From: Rotaria socialis | Taxonomy: Eukaryota > Rotifera > Eurotatoria > Philodinida > Philodinidae | Assembly: GCA_905331475.1 (NCBI GenBank) | Contig: CAJNYU010002344.1 | Span: forward strand, 1 to 64,000 | DNA length: 64,000 nt | Direction: 5' to 3' | Shown: positions 21,574-33,087 of the stretch, piece after piece | Position numbering within the stretch: the first letter of the stretch is position 1 | Layout: each line of letters opens with the position of its first letter | Notes under the pieces: generated by a model | Told to the model about the DNA's origin: nothing | Database searches by the model: none | The model's input: only the letters and a program-made list of their open reading frames with translations | Position numbers and translations under genes: made by a program

Positions 21574-24279
21574 ATGAGTTTTTTGTCGAGAATTTCTTCG
21601 CGAAGTCTCTGTCCAAGTTTAAATTCATTAAAGTCCAATGTAAGCTTATTATTTATGAGATTGAACGCTCACATAACATATTTTAGGTTCTATCACGTTC
21701 GCTAGCAGTACAAACTCCTCAATCACGTAACACAGATGCTAAACACAGTACTGGCGCTCGAGTACGAGGGAAAACATTTTTCGTTTTCAATTTTTGTCTT
21801 ATCTTTCATATTAGGTTGCTTCAAATTATAAAATTATCGATCATGAATATGATGCTGTCGTAGTCGGAGCTGGTGGTGCTGGTCTTCGTGCCGCCTACGG
21901 TTTATCAACAGCTGGTTTTAAAACAGCTGTTATTAGTAAATTATTTCCAACACGTAGTCATACAGTTGCTGCTCAAGTTCGTAAACATTTTACGTCGATC
22001 GAATTGATGATCATAAAGGATTTTGATTTTTCCAGGGTGGTATTAATGCTGCTCTTGGCAACATGGAAAATGACGATTGGCGATGGCACATGTATGATAC
22101 AGTTAAAGGTTCCGATTGGCTCGGTGATCAAGATGCGATACATTATATGGCTGAAGAAGCTCCACGTGCTGTTGTTGAAGTATTTGTTTTGAAAAAAAAT
22201 ATATTATTTTTTTTTATTAAATTAATTTTTTTCTTCTCATCTGTTGTCAAGCTTGAAAATATTGGTATGCCATTCAGTCGAACACCTGACGGAAAAATTT
22301 TACAACGTGCCTTTGGTGGTCAATCGTATGATTTTGGTAGAGGTGGTCAAGCACGTCGTTGCTGTTGTGTAGCTGATCGTACAGGCCATGCTATGTTACA
22401 TACACTCTATGGCCAAGTAAATATATCAAATTTTTATTGATGATGAGACTGGATCATAATTTGTCCTTAAAGTACATTCTATGACCTTTGAACTGAAGTT
22501 TCAGATATTTGTTAGACTAGAATTATATTTGTATTTTTCCTTGTATTTATTTAGTCGCTTAAATACAATACCGAATATTTCATTGAATATTTTGCACTTG
22601 ATTTATTCATGAATAAAGATAATACACAATGTATTGGTGTTGTTGCAATGAATCTTGAAGATGGTAGTATTCATCGTTTCCATGCTAATAATACAGTTAT
22701 AGCTACTGGGTATGAATGCAAATAATGTTTTTTGAAATAATATTGCATGATTTGCCCTATTTAGAGGTTATGGTCGTACATTTTTTTCATGTACATCAGC
22801 TCACACATGTACAGGTGATGGTAATGCAATGTTTACTCGTGCTGGCCTTAAAAATCAAGATTTAGAATTCGTTCAATTTCATCCAACTGGCAAGTTAATT
22901 TTATAATATTTCTCATTCTATTCTAAATAAATATTTCTTCTAGGTATTTATGGTGCAGGTTGTCTCATTACAGAAGGTTCTCGTGGTGAAGGTGGTTTTC
23001 TTGTCAATAGCAAAGGTGAACGTTTCATGGAACGTTACGCACCAGTTGCTAAAGATCTTGCATCACGTGATGTCGTTTCACGAGCTATGACTATCGAAAT
23101 TCGTGAAGGACGGTTCGTAATCTTTTTTTGTTTTGGTTTTCGTCTTCAATAACTTTCCTATCTATTTAATAGTGGTGTTGGCAAAGATAAAGATCATATC
23201 TATCTTCAATTAAATCATTTAGATCCAAAATTATTACATGAACGTTTACCGGGTATTAGTGAAACAGCTATGATCTTCTCCGGTGTTGATGTAACTAAAC
23301 AACCCATACCTGTCTTACCAACTGTTCATTATAATATGGGTGGTATACCAACAAATTATAAGGGTCAAGTTATCCAAGAGAAAAATGGCAAAGATGTTAT
23401 CGTCAAAGGTTTATATGCTGCAGGTGAAGCTGCATGTGCTAGCGTTCATGGCGCCAATCGTCTCGGAGCCAATTCTCTATTGGATCTGGTCGTTTTCGGA
23501 CGAGCATGTGCCAAAACAATTACAGCTGAAAATAAACCCGGAGAAAAATTTGGAGAACTTCCATCGGTTTGTGCACAAGATGTATAACATATATTTATAT
23601 TAATGTGAACTTTTGATTTTAGAATGCTGGCGAAGCTTCAATTGCTAATCTAGATAAATTACGAAATGCTAATGGGTCAATATCAACTGCCGAACTTCGC
23701 TTAAAGATGCAGAAGGTTTGTTTGTTTCTGAAAATCGATCTAGAAGAATTCGAGAGTATATTTTAGACTATGCAAGCACATGCTGCTGTATTCCGTGATG
23801 GTGAAACATTGAAGAAAGGTTGTAAGGCAATGGATGATGTCTTTCAACTACAAAAAGATCTCAACGTTAAAGATCGTGGTATCATTTGGAATACAGATTT
23901 AATTGAAACACTTGAACTACAAAATTTACTACTCAATGCCATGCAAACAATTTACGGTGCTGAAGCCCGAAAAGAAAGTCGAGGTGCACATGCCAGAGAA
24001 GATTTTCCCGTATGCGAAATCAATTTTTGTATAAATTATTATTAATATTTTTATTCAAATTTTTAGCATCGTGTTGATGAATATGATTATACAGATGTGG
24101 CAAAGAATCCAATAGCTAACCAAAAGAAGAAACCATTTGATGAACATTGGCGTAAACATACTTTATCATATACGGATCCTGAAACGGGCAAAACAACATT
24201 ATCATACCGAGCAGTTATTGATACAACATTGGATCAAAGTCGTTGCTCATCAGTACCACCAAAACCACGTGTTTATTAA
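21574..24279 (+). CDS. SDHA: Succinate dehydrogenase flavoprotein subunit (667 aa)
   Basis: Twelve exons: 21574-21639, 21687-21761, 21815-21976, 22036-22179, 22252-22416, 22555-22709, 22765-22889, 22944-23112, 23173-23566, 23623-23715, 23767-24009 and 24067-24279. It is the FAD subunit of respiratory complex II, oxidising succinate to fumarate in the TCA cycle. Residues 1-22 form an arginine/serine-rich mitochondrial presequence ([13 protein letters not shown]). Next come the FAD-binding [12 protein letters not shown], the SHTVAAQGG segment whose histidine (about residue 96) carries covalent FAD, the substrate segment [37 protein letters not shown], and the C-terminal NPIA...[12 protein letters not shown]. 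Intron 7 (22890-22943) uses a GC donor (G|GCAAGT). Length matches other animal SDHA proteins. No anomalies in the coding sequence. Confidence 0.95.
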
Positions 24280-24691
24280 AGGGAACATCTAGAGCAATGA
24301 AAGAAGATCTGCGTACACAAAACTTTAGATTATCTTTCCCAACATTACTCTTTTCTGTCAATATTTTTTCTTCCCATTTTAAAGAAAATAGACAAAAAAA
24401 ATTAGCTTATTGGTATACATCGTATTTAATATTATTTATCCTTTCTATTGTCTAGATCACAAATAAACAGCAACATTGTTTCTCGAGATTATTAAAAAAA
24501 GAGAGTATAATCGTCTGTTCACATCTTTATTTATTTAATTTTCAAAACTAGTTCTAAATAAAAAATAACAAGGCTAATTGCGTAGTCTTATTGTTCAAGA
24601 AGAAAAGAAAATTCTTTCTGTGGTTAAAATAAGAAAGAATCAAATGTAAAATCTAGTCAAGTCTGTAAATAATATGATTAATTAGGTAATC
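24280..24691. other. Convergent 3' regions of SDHA and the filament-like gene
   Basis: About 410 bp of AT-rich DNA between two stop codons with AATAAA-like words on both strands; no other content seen. Confidence 0.5.
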
Positions 24692-26158
24692 CTAATGTGG
24701 AATCATTGTATTTGATATGCCGTATGCACCAAATTGACTTGATGAATCTTCTGTACCAGCTGATAAATAAAAATAAAATTAATTTGATCGAAAAAAAATA
24801 ACTATCATTTACTTAAATAAAATTGACTATCGTGACCAAACTGTTGTTGATTTGAGTCTGCATAATTTATTGCTGATGATGATCCACGAATAAGATTGTC
24901 GTAGGCCGGAGCATAATTATTAGTGTCAACATAGCTTCGTTGTTTTGTTGCAGTATCGGAATTATAGACGTTTGTATCGGTATTAAATACTGTTTCTTGT
25001 TGATTAACAAAAGAATGAGGTGGAGTCTAGATAAAAGATGAACGGAAATTTTCAAAGAAAACGAAAATTAAAGTACATACGAGATCAACAGTAATGCCAA
25101 GTTCTTTGATTTGTGCTAATAGTTGTTCAGTACTGAGTAAGACATTTCCATACGTTGCTGAATATTTATTTGGATCTTCAGGCCGAACACCTAATCGTTC
25201 AAATTGACGAACGACTCGAGGTTGTATTGGTTCGTATCTTGAACGTATGAAAGATCACAAAAATGTGAAAGTTTACAGATATGTTTATACATTACATTAT
25301 AATGACATTTTTCGGTGGTGGTAAGCCTTTAGCTTCTTCGGCTCGTTGAACGATCACTTTACGTTTATGCATAGATTCATAGGGTATCCATCGTTCAATG
25401 ATAATATCACGTGGTTTAGGTGGTAGTGGAGGTAATTTTTCTATGACGACTGTTCGTGGTGGTGGTGGTAGTGGAGGAAGTGTTTTCGTTACAACTTGTG
25501 CTAAACGAAGAAAATTGCTTCTTGTGCGAAAATCTTATGAAGTGAGTACTAACAAGTTAAGGAATCTGGGATTGGTGGTGGTCGTTCACGTAGAACAAGT
25601 GGCGATGGTGAACGAGCAGGTGCTGGACGTTGTCGAATGATCTGTCACGAACATGAAGATTTACTATTCTACTATAGGGATATTTCAACTTACAAGAGGA
25701 GGCTGTGGTGGAGGTTGAGGCGGTCGAACTTCACGAATGATCAGAGGTCCTTGTTCGACGGGCGGTGGTTGTAAAAATCGTATGATAATTTTTTGATTGT
25801 AAACAACTGGATTTGTCTGCAATGGTTTTCGTATAATTTGTGGTTGTGGATCATTGTATACATTTTTCGACCGAACTATTGTTTCATAATCAACGTCAGC
25901 GTCGACTTCTTCGCAGGGCGAATCTTTATTAAATTGAAAATTAACTGTATGATTAACAGATAAATCTGCTGATGAACCATCTTGATAGGAGTGATCTTTT
26001 TGGCTCGCTGTATCACCTCCTAATAATTGTTGCCAGCTCTGAATACTATTATTCGCATCTGTTTGATAAGATTGAGAATATTGATATCCACCATCAACAT
26101 TGAGTGGTTGGGTCTCATCATGATCTGATTGATGAGGATATCCGTAAGGTCTTCGCAT
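24692..26158 (-). CDS. Proline-rich cytoskeletal-like protein (398 aa)
   Basis: Six exons: complement of 24692-24759, 24813-25026, 25081-25237, 25296-25500, 25554-25641 and 25694-26158; all phases agree. The N-terminal 130 residues are polar and Q/S/D-rich. Residues about 130-300 carry repeated blocks of the type (P)nRxVVIE or RDIIIERW: IIRxPLQ, IIIRFLQPPP, LIIREVRPP, IIRQRPAP, PPRTVVIEKLPPLPPKPRDI, IIERWIPYE and RKVIVQRA. A conserved-looking module PRVVRQFERLGVRPEDP..Y...YG follows. The C-terminal 90 residues are again disordered and Q/N-rich. Valine/isoleucine-proline repeats of this kind recall alveolin/articulin-type membrane-skeleton proteins, but I cannot assign a family. No signal peptide or membrane helix. 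Function unknown; a filament or cortical scaffold is inferred. Confidence 0.7.
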
Positions 26159-26873
26159 TGTTCAACGATTGCTAGTCGATCGGCAGTTGATCGTTTTTCT
26201 ATTGAAAATGATGAAATGGACTTCTCGTCGATGAAAATATTTATTTTGATTATGTGAAGTAACAGTATGCGAGTTTTCTTTTCGTTTTTTTTTCTTTTTA
26301 CGATTTTTTTCTATTGATAATAGTTCTCTCACGCTCAACACGAATTGAATCGATTGATGATGACAATTTAGTAATTATTGATCAACCATGACAAGCTATT
26401 TTAATTGACTGCATGTCATTGAAAATTCTTCGTTTTTGCACCTAACGGTTCTCTCTCTCTCTCTTCTTACATATTTACATAAAGTGGAAAGAAAAAAATT
26501 TCTATTACATGAATAACAAAAGATAAATATGCATATGGTCTGTTCATTCATGTGTAACATTACGCATTATTCGCCTTGATAAAACTATGACGTATGATGA
26601 ACCGCTGGTCTATATTGTAGACAAGGTTTTTAACAGTATCAAAGCTGAGTATCAATAAAAATATGTGTAAAAGCGAATATTATTTCTCAATTATTTGCAT
26701 CATTTTCAATTATCTTCATAAATTAGCCTTCTTTTTTAAATTTAGAACCATCAGAACAAGGTCATATCATATGGTAGACATTCAACGATACCCCCATGAT
26801 TTTTATTTTCTAAGAGAGAAGAAAAAAGAAATTGTTATACACTAAATTCTACGAAATAGATCTAAACAATATC
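26159..26873. other. Intergenic, about 700 bp
   Basis: Contains a CTCTCTCTCTCTC run near 26451 and low-complexity DNA; no gene recognised. Confidence 0.4.
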
Positions 26874-29800
26874 TCAGTCGAACGCAAGTTTTAAAATTTG
26901 AGCGCATTCTTGTTGATGAACTTCACCAATAGCTACTGCGGGTGTGCCAAGTACTTCGCGTCCGGCATAGTTGAGCTAGAAAAGAAGAAGAAAATTAATA
27001 TGCACATTCACAAATAGAAACATACATGAATGCCAACGATATTTTCAAATCTTGGTCTAACGAAAACCCAACCACCCTGATTTCGATGTTCTTCTTGGCA
27101 CCAAATAAATTCTTTTGCATTTTTATATTTTTTAATTTCTTGTCGAAGTTCATCAGCTGGAAAAGGACATAATTCTTCTAAGCGAATTATCGCCGTATCA
27201 TCACGTTTTCGTTTATCACGTTCTTCGTTCAATGTATAATAATGTTTGCCACTTGTGAATAGAAGACGTTTAATCTTTTCAGGATTTAATTTCGTCTAGA
27301 CATTTGAAAAATAAATAAATTCTATTCTATTCAAATGAAGCGAATGTTAAATAACAGACCTTTGACATGGTATCACTTAAGACAGGTAGGAAACTGGTAC
27401 CATCAGCCATATCGGTTAATGTTGAGACACAATCCGGATGACGAAGTAAGATTTTGGGTCCAGCTACAATCAATGGTTTGCGAAAATTTCGTATCATCTA
27501 TTATAGAAAAAGTTTGTTTTTGGTTAAGTTTTCTTTTTCAAAATCTTACTTGTCGTCGTAGAAGATGAAAATATTGAGCTGGTGTTGTTGGATTAACAAT
27601 TTGCATGTTGATATCATCACCATCGATGCCATTTTCTTTACTGTCCGTCATCTAAACGGATGTTTAATATTTAGCTAGAAAACATTTTCAAGCTATAAAC
27701 CTGTAAGAATCTTTCTAAATGGCAACTACTATGTTCCGGTCCGGCACCATCCATTCCATGTGGAAGTAACATAACAATACCAGATTGTGTAAGAAATTTT
27801 ACTTCAAACAAGAACCTCTTTATGTTGGTTTCTCTTCGTTTTACTAAAACTACTTACGTTCGCCTCCGCTAACATAAGTATCGATGATAATTTGAGCACC
27901 ATTAAAGAAATCTCCAAATTGTGCTTCCCAAATAACGAGATTCTTCGGATCATGAATACTAAAGCCATAATCAAAACCAAGTACTGCTTCTTCAGATAAA
28001 ATACTGTTGCAGATCTGTAAAAATAACCAGAACAAATGGTTCATTGCGTTTTGCTTTTTTTCTTGATAGTCAATAAACAGATAAACTTACTTCAAAAAAA
28101 CCTTGTTTTGCGTCTAAGGCATTCAGTGGAATATATACATCGTCCGTTTTTTGATTAACAAGCATGCCATGCCGTTGACTAAAAGTACCTCGGCCAACAT
28201 CTTGACCACTAATACGAATGTTAAATCCTAAAAGCACGAAAAAGAGAAAATCATTGATTTTATCCCAACGGTCAGTAGCAAACCTTGAAGAAGTAATGAG
28301 CCAAATGCTAATGCTTCAGCTGTTGACCAATCAAGGCCATTGCCTGCTTCAATGCGTTGTTGACGTTTTTGAACATGAGATCGAGCAATAGTTGAATGAA
28401 CATGCTATTATATAAGAAAATAGCTCATTTGAATAGCACAAAAAGCGCATTCTTACAAAATCTTCTGGTACATCAACAGATTTTGCACCGATATATTTAA
28501 GTAAATTTTCACTGAGACCCGTATTCCATTGAGTTCGAACTGATTTAGCTTGAATAAATCCAGACCATTGTCGTTCGAGATGAGGAGCCTAGATTTTACT
28601 TATAAAATTTTATTTCAATCGAACGAGATTCGGTTTACTTGTGGTTGATATTTATCAGCAATAGAATATTGCTCTTCTAAAGTATTGCGAAACAAACGAA
28701 TTCTTTCATTCAATCCTTCGTCTAGTGGAGATTCTTGTTTATAGTGTTCTTGCACTTTTTTATACATTGATGGTTGCGTAAATGTTGGATCATCGAGTTC
28801 ATTGTGTCCATGTTTACGAAAGCAGACAAGATCAACAACAACATCTTTACGAAATAAATCACGGTATTCCGATGCTAATTGTGCAGCTTGAGCAATTTCC
28901 TAAATTTTACAATAGCGAAGAGAAAAAAATCAATAGAACTATAATCACTGCTGGACATTGGCCATTAACATGAATAATTGGACAATTAACAACTTTCGCA
29001 AAATCAGTACAATAACGTGAAGAACTTAATACACAAAAAAAACAACAATATATATATAATTAAAAAGAAGTTTATTATTTCGAATTCTATTTACCGTGCT
29101 AAATGTTGCGGTGTTGTGTAGCCAATTTGATTGTTAGTAACAAGATGAATACTTCCGCCAACCGAATAATTAGGTAAATTACCCAATTGGAATGTTTCAG
29201 GTATGATACCCTAAATAACGATAAGTCAAGGTTAAAAATCTTAGAAATTCTTCGTAATTTTAATAATCGCGGTCGGATTACTCTGAAGCCATTGAATTTT
29301 TCATTCAAACCCATTAATCATATATCTCCTGAGAGCCGTATACTATTTCAGGAACTCAAAAAAAAAGGTTTCTTTCCTTTCTTCTAATGGTTAGCGTGAA
29401 TAGGACTCGCGAAGACTCGTGCACTTATGCTTGATATTTAATCTTATACCTGTCCGGCAAAGGAAGCATCCCCGTGTACTTGAATGCAAAGTGCTTTGTC
29501 ACCATGTCGACTGGCATTTTCTGCATTAGCATAATGACCATCTTTTAATGATAATTGACAGGCGCGTGTTTTACCGACGGCAACTGGATTATTAGCCTTG
29601 TTTAATTTTCGAGAGATTTATGTAGAAAAAAGTAACAAGTAAAAATTTAATTTACTTCAAGATGAGATGGATTAGGAATAAGTGAAACATGAACATTTTT
29701 TCCATCATAAGTTAAATCAGTTGTTGTATCTAAAAAAATTCTCTTCATAGATTTTGTCTAATATGAATTCTCAACTCACATAAATGAGAAAGAACGTCGC

Positions 29801-31110
29801 CGGTTGATTTGACATCGTTGGGAAATTCACGTTTTCCTTTTATCTTTCGAAACATTGTCGCTGCTGGATAATTCAGTAGGCAAACAAGTAAATTATTTCG
29901 ACCTCGATGTGGCATACAAACAACGACATTATCAATGTTTACTATTATGTAAAATTAGGTTTTTCTTTTTTAGCGACAAATTATTGTATTCTAGTAACAT
30001 ACATTGTGCCGAATGTTTAAATGCTAGATCGAAAAATGCCATCATGCCTTCGGCTCCTTCGCCACTGTAACGTTTCAATGTTGGAAATTTAGCTTGTAGA
30101 AATTGATCAAATGTCTAAGAAAATAATGTTGTTCGTTCGAATCGAAAAATGTGATCGATTTACAATATTAACAAGATGACTATTCATTTTATCATTATAT
30201 GTCAATCAAAAGAGATGTTTTCCTCACGGGAAATCATTAGGATAATCATAGATAGCATAAAAGATATGACGTATTCATAGACAGAAGAATATAAAATGAA
30301 TAATCACTTATTATTATCAATAGAATTCATGCAAAACTTCAAAAGAAAACATATGTTATTCATATATGTTTATATTGTTTTGTACCTCACATCGACGCAT
30401 CTGTTCAGTAATTCTTTGTTGAATATCGTCGGACACGGTTTCCGATGTACGTAATTGTTCAAATCGACGAGCAACCCAAAGACGTTCAATATCACTCTAA
30501 AATACGCATATATATTGGTTAGCTCTAATTCTTTGGCGAACTAACTTCAATGTGTTCGCATTCTAAACTTATTGATTGACAATAGATTTCCTCGAGTTGT
30601 CTTATCAGGTCATCTTTTGTTTTCGGTATCGATCGTTGTCTTGATAGACCACCGAATAGAGAGCGAACATCATCTTCATTTGTAACATTGAAATCAACGG
30701 TAAATATGTTTGCATCTAATTCAGGAATTGATCTATTCATGAGGGCTTTTTATGATCAAATTCAATAAGTTGAAAATCGATTATTTTTCTCACGTGTTAA
30801 TATTGATTCCCAATGGATCGATCGTGGCCAGACGATGGCCGTGCTTACGATAAGCATCAATAAGTAACGCCGCATGAGGATTAGCTTGACGAGCTTGGTT
30901 GTAATCACCTACATATTGATAAGGAAATAAAAATTTTCGTAATCAAATTGATATGTATATATATTCACGAAGACTATTCGCTATTTCTTCAGTATTTCCA
31001 TGAGTTTTTAATTCTGCATTATATCCAAATACTTTCGATTGATATTTATATGTTCTTATAAGATTATTCTGGATGGGTGCTAATCGACGTTGAACAATAC
31101 GCAGATACAT
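26874..31110 (-). CDS. DHTKD1: 2-oxoadipate dehydrogenase E1 component (920 aa)
   Basis: Twenty exons: complement of 26874-26975, 27026-27295, 27360-27497, 27550-27651, 27701-27801, 27858-28014, 28091-28227, 28284-28404, 28457-28588, 28639-28899, 28949-29024, 29095-29210, 29450-29596, 29656-29729, 29780-29941, 30003-30114, 30386-30496, 30546-30732, 30794-30908 and 30969-31110. Every phase fits and the length is within a residue or two of vertebrate DHTKD1. A thiamine-diphosphate enzyme acting on 2-oxoadipate in mitochondrial lysine, hydroxylysine and tryptophan breakdown. Features: arginine-rich presequence [91 protein letters not shown] and C-terminal EELCPFP plus [10 protein letters not shown], which favours DHTKD1 over OGDH. 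An in-frame stop precedes the chosen ATG. Confidence 0.92.
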
Positions 31111-31817
31111 CTGAAAGCAACATAGTGGCAGATGTCAATAGGAACAAAGCTCTTTAATTTATTCTTATTCTTTCTGTCTATGTCCATCTGTCATGATATT
31201 TTTTTTTTGGCCGATGACAGTGCGCGCGTCTTCAACATGGGTGGTAGTTGTTTAATGATGAAGAGAAAAGGAGAAAAAATCAATTAAGATGTGTTAGCCT
31301 GATTGAATCAGTCCGGACATGAACTCAATTTTTTTCTCAACATCATCAAAGACAATAATGAATAATATTCATTTAAAACAAAAAATTTTTCCTGTGAAAG
31401 TAATCCTCAATGCGTTCACCCGACTGTGATATACAAGACAAAACAAAAAGAAAAAAATTGACAAGCCAATTCACTTCCGTCGGCACATGGCTAGATGATT
31501 GTCTTGACCAAAAACAGAAGAAAAAGAAAAAAAATGAAAGTAATGTTAATGAGAGAGAACGAGCAACTGGTACAAAATAAAAAAAAACCAATCAAGCGAA
31601 ATTAGACGTATACAGACACAAGACAACAATGAAAAAAAAAAGAATTCTGTGGAGTGTGTTTTGTTTTTTGTGCGTTATCCTGTACTATGGACACACTGTT
31701 CACGGTGATAATATGTCCAAATAAATTTTTCAACGTAACCTGAGTAATTCAGTCAAGAGGAAAAAAATGAGAATCTTGGTAAAAAAATACGATAGACTAG
31801 AGAAAGTAAACGAGTTT
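31111..31817. other. Intergenic between DHTKD1 promoter side and an Ig gene
   Basis: AT-rich; promoter side of DHTKD1 and the 3' region of the Ig-domain gene. Nothing else recognised. Confidence 0.4.
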
Positions 31818-33087
31818 TTAACGCTGATTAATATATACGATTAATAAAAATGATAATAACATAGATGAAAATGAGTATATCGTCGAACCATCGGATGGCA
31901 ATGATCGTATTTGATTTGCATCACGTACAATAGTTATAACTCGTTTTCCTTTATCATTACCGTTAACATTTAATTGTACAATAAAACCGTCGTTTAGTAA
32001 TTGTTGATAGAAATTCTCTTCGGTTTTATTTCCCTGTCCATTCGTTTTCGTTGCTAATGGTACTGAGATTAATTTATCACGACTGAATGTAACAATACTT
32101 TTATATTTTCCTAATGTTTCATTTTTAACCTCAATTGTAATGCCCATATCCGGTGTTAATGCTTTTTTATCTGTTTGACGACTCCATATTAATGTTGGCT
32201 GAGGATTGCCACTATACGAACATTCGATGGTCGAGAGATTTTTTTGCGAATCAACAAATTGACTTTCATCACATTTACCAAAACGTGGAGCAAACAGAAC
32301 CTCTATTACTTTACTTGCTTGTTGTTCATCATTTCCTATTAAATATGAAAAAAGATATTTCCAATGAAAATTATATTACAAAAGAAAAAGATATAAAAGC
32401 TATCGAACCTTGAAGTACATTACAATAGATTGTTGAGTTATGCCATTCAGCGCCCACTGTTATCGTTGCTTCCCAAACGAATTTTTGTGGATAACCACTA
32501 TTACTCAGCGCTGATGTACTTTTCCCGTCGTTTGTTATGTCGATATGATTGCGAAGAATTTTATGTCCAACATATGGAAAAAAATCATTCACTTCACATT
32601 TTATTTTTGCTTGTGACTCTTCATGCAATGGCCAACCCGGTCCGACTTCCCATTTTGGTGTACTCAATTTCATAACAGATAATGTTCGGTTTTGACTTGC
32701 TATGGCATCGGCACAATCCGGACAATCACATTCATATCGAGCTGAATCTTCTGGTTGTAAATCTCGTATACGTATATTATTTTTATTTACGTATGAATAA
32801 CGTTGATTTTTATTGTTTTTGAATACATCTGGTGCATCTTCCATCGGATTTGTTAATAATGCCCGCGATATTGATGTTCGTTTGCCAGTTTTCAAGTCAA
32901 CATGCCACAATTGAGGAGGTTCAGTATGATCGCTTGGATTAATTATTTCGCATTTAATTGTGACTTCTTTTCGAAGAGGCAGATACTTGTCATCAGGAAT
33001 AAAGGTTAATTTTGTTGCGGATCGAGGAGGAGCTGGTTGTACAGTAGAAATAACAATAGTAATCAATAAGATTGTTATGGTATACAT
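31818..33087 (-). CDS. Immunoglobulin-superfamily cell-surface protein (398 aa)
   Basis: Two exons: complement of 31818-32335 and 32409-33087 (phase 1 junction). A signal peptide (MYTITILLITIVISTVQP) is followed by about three Ig-like segments. The first has the cysteine pair KCEI and YECDC with the DSARYEC motif typical of Ig domains. The second has KCEVND and YCNV. The third starts IECSYSGNPQP.LIWSR, but I do not see a clear second cysteine. Several NxS/T sites are present. The C-terminus SFSSMLLSFLLIVYINQR is hydrophobic after a small-residue stretch, suggesting a GPI anchor or a short membrane anchor. Likely a cell-adhesion or recognition protein; ligand unknown. Confidence 0.75.

Noticed and set aside
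25398..25640. Glycine-rich plus-strand ORF
   Set aside because: Antisense of the proline-rich exons of the filament-like gene.
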